Assembly: GCA_025149285.1 (NCBI GenBank)
Contig: CP102274.1
Location: forward strand, 20,001-84,000
Length of the DNA stretch: 64,000 bases
From: Hungatella hathewayi
Lineage (GTDB): Bacteria > Bacillota > Clostridia > Lachnospirales > Lachnospiraceae
Reading direction: 5' to 3'
Made by a program: the position numbers and the translations under genes
Notes under the pieces: model-generated
What the model was told of the DNA's origin: nothing
The model's database searches: none
The model's input: the letters and a program-made list of their open reading frames with translations, nothing else
Shown: positions 54,530-62,761 of the stretch, piece by piece
How the letters are laid out: the number at the start of each line of letters is the position of its first letter
Position numbering within the stretch: position 1 is the stretch's first letter

Positions 54530-55228
54530 ATGTTAGGAATTATCGGAGCCATGGATGTGGAAGTGGCGGAAGTAAAGGAAGCAATGCAGGGTGTGGAAGT
54601 AAAGACCATGGCCGGCATGGAGTTTTATAAAGGAACACTGAAGGGAAAAGAGGCGGTGGTCGTCCGTTCCGGAATCGGTAAGGTAAACGCGGCGGTGTGT
54701 ACGCAGATTCTGGTGGATCACTATGGAGTGGATGCGGTTATCAACACGGGGATTGCCGGATCTTTAAAAAATGAGATCGAGATCGGCGATGTGGTGCTCT
54801 CTACCGATACGGTGCATCACGATATGGATGCGTCCGGATTCGGGTATCCGGTGGGACAGATTCCGCAGATGGAAGTGTTCTCATTTCCGGCCGATGAAAC
54901 GCTTCGGAATCTGGCTTTAAAGTGCTGTAAGGAAGTGAATCCTGACATTGGAGTTTTTACCGGAAGGATTGTTTCCGGGGATCAGTTTATTTCCGATCAG
55001 GTTAAAAAAGACTGGATTGCGGAAAATTTCGGTGGATACTGTACGGAGATGGAAGGCGCGGCCATCGCTCAGGCGGCATACTTAAACCACGTTCCATTCT
55101 TAATCATCAGGGCCATCTCAGACAAGGCTGACAACAGCGCAACCATGGACTACAGCGAGTTTGAGGCCAGGGCGGTACGCCATTCCGTAAATCTGATTTT
55201 AGCCATTGCAGAAAGGTATTCATGTTAA
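54530..55228 (+). CDS. mtnN: 5'-methylthioadenosine/S-adenosylhomocysteine nucleosidase
   Basis: A 232-aa hydrolase that recycles toxic SAM by-products (MTA and SAH) and supplies S-ribosylhomocysteine for autoinducer-2. Motifs: the N-terminal GIIGAMDVEV (proton relay Glu region), GIAGSL, CTEMEGAAIAQ near 175 and AISDKAD with the catalytic Asp near 200. The start at 54530 has AAAAGGAGG 7 bases upstream; the longer frame from 54488 does not. Confidence 0.93.
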   Translation: MLGIIGAMDVEVAEVKEAMQGVEVKTMAGMEFYKGTLKGKEAVVVRSGIGKVNAAVCTQILVDHYGVDAVINTGIAGSLKNEIEIGDVVLSTDTVHHDMDASGFGYPVGQIPQMEVFSFPADETLRNLALKCCKEVNPDIGVFTGRIVSGDQFISDQVKKDWIAENFGGYCTEMEGAAIAQAAYLNHVPFLIIRAISDKADNSATMDYSEFEARAVRHSVNLILAIAERYSC

Positions 55229-55232
55229 GTTA

Positions 55233-55269
55233 AGAATCGAATCCTGACGGGATTTGACGAACGATTCTA
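55233..55269 (+). terminator. Hairpin after mtnN
   Basis: AGAATCG (55233-55239) pairs with CGATTCT (55263-55269), with an inner AATCC/GGATT helix. There is no T-run. It is a plausible weak terminator or stability element. Confidence 0.45.
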
Positions 55270-55354
55270 GGCTCTCTCATCTTCCCAAAGGAAGTTTCGG
55301 TGGTTATAATAATCCTATCACCGGAACAACCGGGAAGAAAGGGGAGCTATTATT

Positions 55355-56407
55355 ATGCTGGAATTTTTACAGACAGGCAAAGCGCTGTACGTGCTTGCAG
55401 CCGTATGCGGCCTTGGGGTCGTGACCAGATGGCTGACACGTAACCTCTACAAAAGATTAATTAAAGAAACGGACAACATGTCACTGACGAAGAATAAGAA
55501 TCTTCGTGCATTTAAGCAGAAGACAGAAAGCAGCTATCAGATGAATCAGGGGATTCCGAAAATCAGGCCTTACTTAGAGAGGCAGATGTATGATTTCAGA
55601 TTTATGGGCATGACGCTTAACGGATGGAACACTTTTTCCAATCAGATGACGCTTCTTTGTTTCCTCGCAGGAGGGGCGGCGGCGTTCGGCGCATACTGGT
55701 ATCGTACCGATCCTTATTACATAGTACTGTACGGCTCCATGGGAATTCTGGCAGGGCTCTTTACAATCCTTGTGGACCACGGAGCAGGAGTCGCGGACAA
55801 GAAACAGCAGCTGTTTACCGCACTCGATAATTATCTGGAAAATACGCTGATCTACCGTTTGGATCAGGAACGAGATGAAACACAGGCAATATCGGGGCCT
55901 CATATGGAAACCCGTGAAAATATCCGGTCGATCTATCCAGTGGCAGCAGGTCCTGCGGCAGGACAGGCAGAAGAGCCGGAGAAACAGGAAAGTGTGCGGG
56001 GAAAACAGAGAAACAGGACGGAGCGCATGAAAAACCAGCTGAAGGCGGAATCGCAGGCTCGCAGACAGAACAGCGGCCGGTCCGACGGAAGGCAGAGAGA
56101 TGGAAGACAGGGTGGTATCATACAGGAAACGATAAGTACAGAGTCCGGTATGAGCCCGGCAGCTGATGAGATGCAGCTGGGAGCCGGGAATCAGAATATG
56201 GTGCCGGAAATGGTACGGAGCGGCAGCGGGCCGTCAGAAATGGAAGGATCCATACGGGATGTGGACTATTTAAAGAAGAGTCTGGAACAGATAGCGGCCA
56301 GCCGCGAACGGGGAAGAACCGTAAAACAGCAGGAGGACTGGCTGAAGGATTTGAACCCCGAGGAATTGAAGCTGATCGGAGAAATTCTGCATGAATATCT
56401 CACGTGA
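55355..56407 (+). CDS. Membrane protein of unknown function with charged, low-complexity tail
   Basis: A 350-aa protein. An N-terminal hydrophobic segment (residues 8-24) and two more near 98-150 place it in the membrane. A long disordered, charged region (about 175-300: Gln/Arg/Glu-rich, AGQAEEPEKQ...) follows, then a final helix (DWLKDLNPEELKLIGEILHEYLT). I do not recognise a named family. AAGGGGAG precedes ATG. A TATAAT at 55305-55310 is 45 bp before the start. Confidence 0.75.
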   Translation: MLEFLQTGKALYVLAAVCGLGVVTRWLTRNLYKRLIKETDNMSLTKNKNLRAFKQKTESSYQMNQGIPKIRPYLERQMYDFRFMGMTLNGWNTFSNQMTLLCFLAGGAAAFGAYWYRTDPYYIVLYGSMGILAGLFTILVDHGAGVADKKQQLFTALDNYLENTLIYRLDQERDETQAISGPHMETRENIRSIYPVAAGPAAGQAEEPEKQESVRGKQRNRTERMKNQLKAESQARRQNSGRSDGRQRDGRQGGIIQETISTESGMSPAADEMQLGAGNQNMVPEMVRSGSGPSEMEGSIRDVDYLKKSLEQIAASRERGRTVKQQEDWLKDLNPEELKLIGEILHEYLT

Positions 56408-56457
56408 ACATTTGGAAGGGAAAGGAAAATTATATCGCAATTGGAGGGGATTTATGG

Positions 56458-56475
56458 TATACTGTTCCTGAACAG
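56458..56475 (+). promoter_or_regulatory. pgi extended -10 promoter with palindrome at the start site
   Basis: TATACT (56458-56463) preceded by TGG, an extended -10, with a weak -35. CTGTTC-CT-GAACAG (56462-56475) is a perfect inverted repeat overlapping the probable transcription start. Confidence 0.5.
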
Positions 56476-56518
56476 GCATTCTAAAACCTGAAACAAAAGG
56501 AAAAGGAGAATGATAGAG

Positions 56519-57868
56519 ATGGGAAAAGAAGTTGTATTTGATTATTCCAGAGCGGCAGGCTTTGTCTCAGCAGAAGAGATGGATAATATGAAAGCCACAG
56601 TGATGTGTGCAAGAGATGTGCTGATGGCGGGGTCCGGCGCCGGGAATGATTTCTTAGGTTGGATTGATCTTCCTGTAGACTATGATAAGGAAGAATTTGA
56701 GAGAATTAAAAAAGCGGCGGCGAAGATTCAGAATGATTCTGACGTACTTCTGGTAGTAGGTATCGGCGGCTCCTATTTAGGTGCCAGAGCGGCCATTGAG
56801 TTCTTATCCCACAGTTTCTATAATGCATTGCCGAAGGGAAAACGCAAAACTCCGGAGATTTATTTCTTAGGCAACAGCATCAGCAGCAAATACATCCAGG
56901 ATTTGAAGGATGTGCTGGAAGGAAAAGATTTCTCCGTTAATATCATATCCAAGTCCGGTACAACGACAGAACCGGCAATTGCATTCCGTGTCTTCAAGGA
57001 GATGCTGATCGAAAAGTATGGCCGTGAAGAGGCGAATAAGAGAATTTACGCTACGACGGACAAGGCCAGGGGAGCACTTAAGAATCTGGCGACAGAAGAG
57101 GGATATGAGTCCTTTGTCGTGCCGGATGACGTAGGCGGACGTTTCTCGGTCCTGACAGCGGTCGGACTGCTTCCGATTGCCGTATCAGGCGCTGATATTG
57201 ATAAATTAATGGAAGGTGCTGCAGCAGCGAGAAAGGCGGCTCTGGAGACTCCTTATGAGTCCAACTCCGCATTACAGTATGCAGCGGTGCGCAACATCTT
57301 ACATAGAAAAGGCAAGGCAGTTGAGATTGTGGCTAATTATGAGCCGAGCCTTCATTACGTTTCCGAGTGGTGGAAACAGTTATTTGGTGAGAGCGAAGGA
57401 AAAGACCGCAGAGGTATTTTCCCGGCAGCCGTTGATTTAACCACGGATTTACATTCCATGGGCCAGTTCATCCAGGACGGTTCCCGTGTGATGTTTGAGA
57501 CCGTGCTGAATGTCGAAGAATCCCCGGCCGAGATTCTGCTTCAGAAGGAAGAAGTGGACACGGACGGCATGAACTATCTGGCAGGCAAAAGTGTAGATTT
57601 CGTCAACAAGAGTGCCATGAACGGCACGATCTTAGCCCATACGGACGGCGATGTACCGAACCTGATGGTAAAGATCCCGGAACAGGACGAATACTGCCTG
57701 GGTCAGTTATTCTATTTCTTTGAGTATGCGTGCGGCGTCAGCGGTTATATTCTGGGGGTCAATCCGTTCAACCAGCCAGGCGTGGAGAGCTATAAGAAGA
57801 ATATGTTCGCTCTTCTTGGCAAGCCTGGATATGAGAAGGAAAGAGAAGAATTGTTAAAGAGATTATAG
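56519..57868 (+). CDS. pgi: Glucose-6-phosphate isomerase
   Basis: A 449-aa phosphoglucose isomerase linking glucose-6-phosphate and fructose-6-phosphate. Motifs: [11 protein letters not shown] near 80, [11 protein letters not shown] near 140 and [15 protein letters not shown] near 205, plus the QPGVESYK tail with the catalytic lysine. AAGGAG at 56503-56508 fits ATG 56519; ATG 56510 is too close. Length matches the Bacillus-type enzyme. Confidence 0.95.
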   Translation: MGKEVVFDYSRAAGFVSAEEMDNMKATVMCARDVLMAGSGAGNDFLGWIDLPVDYDKEEFERIKKAAAKIQNDSDVLLVVGIGGSYLGARAAIEFLSHSFYNALPKGKRKTPEIYFLGNSISSKYIQDLKDVLEGKDFSVNIISKSGTTTEPAIAFRVFKEMLIEKYGREEANKRIYATTDKARGALKNLATEEGYESFVVPDDVGGRFSVLTAVGLLPIAVSGADIDKLMEGAAAARKAALETPYESNSALQYAAVRNILHRKGKAVEIVANYEPSLHYVSEWWKQLFGESEGKDRRGIFPAAVDLTTDLHSMGQFIQDGSRVMFETVLNVEESPAEILLQKEEVDTDGMNYLAGKSVDFVNKSAMNGTILAHTDGDVPNLMVKIPEQDEYCLGQLFYFFEYACGVSGYILGVNPFNQPGVESYKKNMFALLGKPGYEKEREELLKRL

Positions 57869-57901
57869 GACGAAAACTGAATAGGGTATGAATAGATAGT
57901 C

Positions 57902-57954
57902 AGGACCCGTATTCCACAGCTGGGTGAGCAGTTGCGGAGTGCGGGTCCTTTTCT
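57902..57954 (+). terminator. Rho-independent terminator after pgi
   Basis: AGGACCCG (57902-57909) pairs with CGGGTCCT (57942-57949), followed by TTTTCT. Internal CC/GG and CAGC-type pairs shorten the large loop. Confidence 0.8.
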
Positions 57955-58015
57955 ATATCCATATTTTTCCCTGATTATACAAAAAAATTAATATGTTCAT
58001 TAAATAAGTGTATGA

Positions 58016-58112
58016 TATAATAAAAGCATACATCAGAACTGGCGGAGTATCTGCAGACGATTGGGATCTGTGACTCCGGTGCAGTCAGCAAGCATGACGG
58101 ATCATGACGGAT
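58016..58112 (+). promoter_or_regulatory. Promoter and structured leader of the binding-protein/GGDEF operon
   Basis: TATAAT at 58016-58021 with a weak -35 (TGTTCA, 57994-57999). The leader has a hairpin (CGGAGT 58043-58048 with ACTCCG 58073-58078, and an inner CAGA/TCTG) and a tandem direct repeat of CATGACGGAT at 58093-58102 and 58103-58112. I searched by eye for c-di-GMP (GEMM) riboswitch features and see none. The remainder of the 57869-58169 gap holds only the pgi terminator. Confidence 0.5.
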
Positions 58113-58169
58113 CTATAGGAATGGTTGATATTTGTGGATCAAGGGAAGAGAAGTGGAGGGGCGGATCTC

Positions 58170-59609
58170 ATGAAAAGGAAAAAAATATGGAAGGCAGTAG
58201 TGCTGTCCCTGACTCTTGCCTGCGCAGTATCCGGTTGTGCGCAGGGGAAAAAGCATGGGCTGGATCCGAAAAAACCGACTGTTATTACAGTCTGGCATGC
58301 ATACAATGCTTTTGCAAAGACGAAATTTGATGAAAAAGTAACGGAATTTAACGAGACGAAAGGGCTGGAACTGGGAATCGTGGTGGATGCCTACGGTTAT
58401 GGTTCGAGTGGTGAACTGGACGATGCTTTGTTTAACTCCGCCAATAAGATTATTGGATCTGACCCGCTTCCCAATGTGTTTACGGTATATCCGGACAGCG
58501 CATACCGGCTGGATCAGCTGGCGCCCCTGGTAGAGATGGAGGAGTATTTCAGTGCGGAAGAGCTGGAGCGATACCGGCCAGAGTTCTTAAGCGAGGGCGT
58601 CTGGGGAGAAGAAGGCGGGCATAAACTGATCCCTGTGGCGAAATCGACAGAACTTTTATTTGTCAACGAGACCGGATGGAGGAAGTTTTGTTCAGATACA
58701 GGGTTTACGGATGAGGCGCTTGGCACATGGGAGGGGCTGGTTTCGGCGGCGGAGGCGTATTACAGATGGTCCGGTGGACAGCCGTTTCTGGGAATGAACA
58801 GTTTTAATGATTTTTCTGTGCTGACAGCGATTCAGGATGGAGCGGATCCCTTCCCCACAGATGGGAAAAGCGTTTCGTTTGCCTATTCGAAAGAGACAGC
58901 GAGGAAGGCGTGGGATGCTTATTACGTTCCCCATATGATGGGGTGGTATAAAAGCAGCGTATTTAATCAGGATGGGGTTAAGAGCGGAAGCCTGCTTGCC
59001 TACATAGGCTCGTCTGCCGGCGCCGGTTACTTTCCAAAAGAGGTGATCGTGGATGGAGAGAATCAGTATCCCATAGAGTGCAGCGTGCGGCCTTACCCTA
59101 CGTTTGAGGGGGGACACGGGTATATGTCCCAGAGGGGGGCGGATATGGGAATATTCCGTTCCGGGGAGGCAGCAGAGTATGCGTCTGCCGAATTCCTGAA
59201 ATGGTTTACGGATTCTGAACGGAACATCGAGTTTACCGCGTCGATCGGATATATTCCGGTGGAAAATGCGGCATTGTCATCCATAGAAGAGCTGGAAAAA
59301 TTTGTACAGAAGAGTGATAACGCGGAGGCGGTAAAAAAGAGTGTGACGGCGGCCCTTGAGGCGATGCAGGAAGGGAAGTTTTATGCCAGAAGGCCGTTTG
59401 AGAATTCCTATGAAGTGAATGAACTGTTTTCACGCTCTCTGGAGAAGAAGGTGGAGCTTGATTTAAATGAGCTTCAGAACCGGGTGGAGAATGGTGAAGA
59501 CAGAGGGACGGTGATATCCGGGTTTATGGACGACGGGAATTTTGAAGCATGGTATCAGAACTTAATGAGAGAAATAAATGGAGAGATTAATGGAGAAATA
59601 AATGAATAA
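58170..59609 (+). CDS. Extracellular solute-binding lipoprotein paired with a GGDEF protein
   Basis: A 479-aa binding protein of the family 1 sugar-binding type. The signal peptide ends in the lipobox VSGC near residue 21. TVWHAYNAFAKTKFDEKV, typical of sugar-binding proteins, follows. The start at 58170 has GGAGGGG about 8 bases upstream. No permease or ATPase follows; instead a Cache-GGDEF gene overlaps its last 8 bp. A sensory role, presenting a ligand to the cyclase, is therefore inferred. The C-terminus ends in a short INGE repeat whose DNA contains the ribosome site of the next gene. Confidence 0.88.
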   Translation: MKRKKIWKAVVLSLTLACAVSGCAQGKKHGLDPKKPTVITVWHAYNAFAKTKFDEKVTEFNETKGLELGIVVDAYGYGSSGELDDALFNSANKIIGSDPLPNVFTVYPDSAYRLDQLAPLVEMEEYFSAEELERYRPEFLSEGVWGEEGGHKLIPVAKSTELLFVNETGWRKFCSDTGFTDEALGTWEGLVSAAEAYYRWSGGQPFLGMNSFNDFSVLTAIQDGADPFPTDGKSVSFAYSKETARKAWDAYYVPHMMGWYKSSVFNQDGVKSGSLLAYIGSSAGAGYFPKEVIVDGENQYPIECSVRPYPTFEGGHGYMSQRGADMGIFRSGEAAEYASAEFLKWFTDSERNIEFTASIGYIPVENAALSSIEELEKFVQKSDNAEAVKKSVTAALEAMQEGKFYARRPFENSYEVNELFSRSLEKKVELDLNELQNRVENGEDRGTVISGFMDDGNFEAWYQNLMREINGEINGEINE

Positions 59610-61569
59610 AAAGGTGAGAAGTGATTCGATCGCCTTTAAACTGGCGCTCACATTTGTGGCGTCGGTTGTGATTCAGAGTCTGTTGATGACGGCTCTTCTG
59701 AGTCTGGGCGGTGTGATCGGGCAGTCCCGGGAGAATGCGTACCAGATTTTTTCGGAGAAAGTGAAAAACCGTTCGGTAACCATTGAAGGGGAGATGAAAA
59801 ATGTCTGGACGAATTTTGAACTTTATACGGATGAACTGAGCCGGTATTTTACGGAAGCTGAAAGAGATGAGAACGGGGAACTGCTGGAAAAGGAAGATCT
59901 GCTTAAGGCGGTCGCCCCTACGGTACTGAATGCGCTGTACTATACAAAAACAACGGGGGCATTTTTGATTTTAGACAGGGGGACGGAGGAAACCGAGAGT
60001 TATCCGGCCCTCTACTTCAGGAATGCCAATCCGAACCGGGTTGATGAACGCAATTCCAATACCTATCTTCTGGCAGGCCCCTGGGATGTGGCTCAGGAGA
60101 CTCAGGTAGTGACGGATGCTGCGTGGAAGTACCGGCTGGAACTGACGGATGCCAGCCGTGCGTTTTATGAAAAGCCATTCAGCAGTGTGGGACTGGCAGG
60201 TGATGAAAAACTGCTGGGCTACTGGTGTCCGCCGTTTCGCCTTTATGAAGGCGGCGAGGAGGTGGTTACCTATTCGATACCCCTGGTAGACCAGCGGGGA
60301 AGGGCGGTCGGTGTATTCGGTGTTGAGATATCGCTGAATTATCTGTATAAGTATCTGCCTCCGTCTGACCTGCTGGCGGTGGATTCCTACGGTTATGTGA
60401 TCGGAATCCGTTCCGGAGAGAACGATGGGATCCGTCCGCTTGTCACACACGGTGCTCTTCAGAAACGTATCCTGCAGGCTGAGAGCCCGATGGAGCTTAA
60501 GGCAAAAGACTCTGAGAATGGTATTTTTCTATTGGGAAATCACAATGGAAACGGTGCGGTCTATGCATGTCTGGAACAGATGGGAATGTATTACAACAAT
60601 ACCCCGTTTTCGGGAGAAGAGTGGTATCTGATTGGCTTAATGGAGGAAGATGCGCTTTTGCAGTATCCGCATCGAATCCAGGAGATCCTGTTCTATTCGT
60701 TTCTTGTTTCGCTTTGCGCCGGCGCAGGAATCGCGGTGCTGATCAGCCGGTGGTTTACCCGTTATTCACGACTTCTGGAACTCTCCGAGGTCCCGGTGGG
60801 GGTCTTTGAGATGGGGGCCAAAGGCAATCGGGTTTACATGACGAACCAGATTCCGCGGCTCCTGGGATTATCGAAGGATCAGGAACGGACTTTTTGCAGG
60901 AGTCGTAATGAATTTCAGGCGTTTTTAAAGAAGATTTGTGAGAAGCCTACAGAGGATGAAAATATATTCTGTCTGGAACAGCAGGAAGGAAAACGCTGGA
61001 TCCGTTTAACGCTCCGGGAGGACGGCGAGAAAAAGAGCGGAGTCGTGGAGGATGTCACAGAGGAGGTTCTTAAGACCCAGTCGCTCCGAGCAGAAAATGA
61101 CCTGGATGGCCTCACAAGGGTGCTGAACAGAAAAGCATTCGAACACAGGCAGCAGAAATGGGAGGGAATGCTGGAGCTTGGAAAACCGCTGACCGTCCTG
61201 ATGTTCGATTTGAACTGCCTCAAAGGGGTAAACGACGAGTTCGGGCACGAAACAGGCGATAAGTATATCCGTTTTTCAGCCAGAGCGATCTCCGGAGCCC
61301 TGAAGGATGCATGGATATACCGCATCGGCGGTGATGAATTTGCCGCTGTAATTGAGGGAGTATCTGAGAATTCTCCGGAAGAATGCAGCCGTCTGTTAGC
61401 CGGCCAGGTGGAGGCTTACGGAAAAGAAAATGGCTTTAAGGCGGGAATCGCCTGGGGATATGCAGGCTCAGACCCGGGCAGTAAGGAAAACTTCAGCGAA
61501 CTGCTGTCCCGCGCGGATCATAATATGTATGAGATGAAGAAACAGATGAAGTCTGCGGATTCATTGTAA
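59602..61569 (+). CDS. Cache-type sensor diguanylate cyclase (GGDEF)
   Basis: A 655-aa transmembrane enzyme. TM1 (about 12-40) and TM2 (about 360-385) flank an extracytoplasmic double-Cache-like sensor. A PAS-like linker (about 395-480) then joins a GGDEF domain, with DLDGLTRVLNRKAF near 500 and the active site RIGGDEFA near 575. GGDEF is intact; no RxxD inhibitory site is seen five residues upstream. It makes c-di-GMP. Its ATG lies within the previous gene (8-bp overlap), so both proteins are translationally coupled, with a binding protein as likely partner. Confidence 0.9.
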   Translation: MNKKVRSDSIAFKLALTFVASVVIQSLLMTALLSLGGVIGQSRENAYQIFSEKVKNRSVTIEGEMKNVWTNFELYTDELSRYFTEAERDENGELLEKEDLLKAVAPTVLNALYYTKTTGAFLILDRGTEETESYPALYFRNANPNRVDERNSNTYLLAGPWDVAQETQVVTDAAWKYRLELTDASRAFYEKPFSSVGLAGDEKLLGYWCPPFRLYEGGEEVVTYSIPLVDQRGRAVGVFGVEISLNYLYKYLPPSDLLAVDSYGYVIGIRSGENDGIRPLVTHGALQKRILQAESPMELKAKDSENGIFLLGNHNGNGAVYACLEQMGMYYNNTPFSGEEWYLIGLMEEDALLQYPHRIQEILFYSFLVSLCAGAGIAVLISRWFTRYSRLLELSEVPVGVFEMGAKGNRVYMTNQIPRLLGLSKDQERTFCRSRNEFQAFLKKICEKPTEDENIFCLEQQEGKRWIRLTLREDGEKKSGVVEDVTEEVLKTQSLRAENDLDGLTRVLNRKAFEHRQQKWEGMLELGKPLTVLMFDLNCLKGVNDEFGHETGDKYIRFSARAISGALKDAWIYRIGGDEFAAVIEGVSENSPEECSRLLAGQVEAYGKENGFKAGIAWGYAGSDPGSKENFSELLSRADHNMYEMKKQMKSADSL

Positions 61570-61575
61570 ATATGG

Positions 61576-61619
61576 GGCCCATGCCTGTAATCTGATGAGG
61601 ATTGCAGGCATGGGCCTTT
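61576..61619 (+). terminator. Rho-independent terminator after the GGDEF gene
   Basis: A 12-bp perfect stem GGCCCATGCCTG (61576-61587) with CAGGCATGGGCC (61605-61616), an inner AATC/GATT-type helix and TTT. Confidence 0.87.
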
Positions 61620-61629
61620 GTATCAGCTT

Positions 61630-62475
61630 TTATTGATGTACCGTATTCTGTTTCCTGTACTGATTCGGACTCATCCCCGTAAACTTTTTAAATATCTGTG
61701 AGAAATACGACTGTGAGGCGAATCCCGTGCTGGACGCGATCTCTGCGATCGAGTAATCTGTCTGGGTGAGTAAGTCCTTGCTGGTCTGAAGGCGGCGCTG
61801 GATCAGATAGGTGATGGGCGACATCCCCAGATATTTGGAGAAGGTATGCGACAAATAAAACTTGTTGATATGGGTGGCCGCCGCCAGAGAGTCCAGGGTA
61901 ATCGGCTGCGCATAATTCGCATCCAGATACCGTTTGGCGCTGGCACATTCCTTGGGCATGCGGGAGGTGTCCGTGGAGATGATGCCAAACTGGTCGTTTC
62001 TCGTGATATAGATGAGAAGCACCTCCAGAAGGTCATGGCATACCTGTTCGTAACCATTCTTTTTCTCTTTGATTTCGCGAAGCATCAGCTGGGAAAAGTT
62101 CAGCAGATGCTTTTTTTCAGCGGAATAATTATAGTAACCGTAGTTTTGCGGGGCCTCCGGACTGCCGAAGGAGAAGGTCAGTCCCTCAACGCCGAATACG
62201 ATGTACTCCAGCGGTTTGGAATCCATGGATTTTTCCGTGTGTTCCACGTTGGGATTAACGATGACCATGTCGTGTTCCTTAACCGTGATCAGCTGGTCTT
62301 CTACCAGGAATTTTCCCAGGCCGCTGATGACATAGAACAGCTCGGTGAAGTGATGGGTGTGGGGAAGACTCTGCCAGTCGCCTTCGTATTTGGAGGTAGA
62401 GGCATACAGAAGCTGGAAATTCAGTTTTTGGAGCGTTTCGAGATTCTTGTCAAAATTCAATCGTTCATTACTCAT
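61630..62475 (-). CDS. AraC-family transcriptional regulator with cupin sensor
   Basis: A 281-aa regulator. The N-terminal cupin-like domain (LPHTHHFTELFYVISGLGKFLVEDQ near 37) senses the ligand. The C-terminal double helix-turn-helix (about 185-275) includes IAEIASSTGFASQSYFSQIFKKFTGMSPNQYRK. It is divergent from the solute-binding gene at 62762, so it probably activates that system. A AGAGGTG site precedes the ATG. The ligand is unknown. Confidence 0.9.
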   Translation of the reverse strand: MSNERLNFDKNLETLQKLNFQLLYASTSKYEGDWQSLPHTHHFTELFYVISGLGKFLVEDQLITVKEHDMVIVNPNVEHTEKSMDSKPLEYIVFGVEGLTFSFGSPEAPQNYGYYNYSAEKKHLLNFSQLMLREIKEKKNGYEQVCHDLLEVLLIYITRNDQFGIISTDTSRMPKECASAKRYLDANYAQPITLDSLAAATHINKFYLSHTFSKYLGMSPITYLIQRRLQTSKDLLTQTDYSIAEIASSTGFASQSYFSQIFKKFTGMSPNQYRKQNTVHQ

Positions 62476-62675
62476 AGAGGCACCTCTTTGTTTTTAAGGG
62501 TTTTTTACCTATTTTACATAAAAAAAGCAAAATAGTAATAAAAGAGTTGTTTAAAATACGTGAAAATACCGGATATATCCCGTTTATATTGTTTATTATA
62601 GGTGATATGTGTGGAAAAGAAAAGTATTTTATTGTTCTTAAAGCAAGATATATAAAAAATGAAGCAAGAATAACG

Positions 62676-62704
62676 TTGAAACTGGGGGAACAATACAATA
62701 TACT
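62676..62704 (+). promoter_or_regulatory. Promoter of the solute-binding protein gene at the window end
   Basis: TTGAAA (62676-62681), 17 bp, TATACT (62699-62704), 57 bp before ATG. No clear AraC direct-repeat site could be chosen by eye in 62476-62675, which is AT-rich. Confidence 0.65.
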
Positions 62705-62761
62705 GTAACTACAACAAACGGTTCTTGTGCAATATGACAAGGAATGATAAGGAGGATATTT

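Noticed and set aside
57869..58169. Possible c-di-GMP riboswitch before the binding-protein/GGDEF operon
   Set aside because: No GEMM-like conserved blocks or class II features are visible; only a simple hairpin and a direct repeat.
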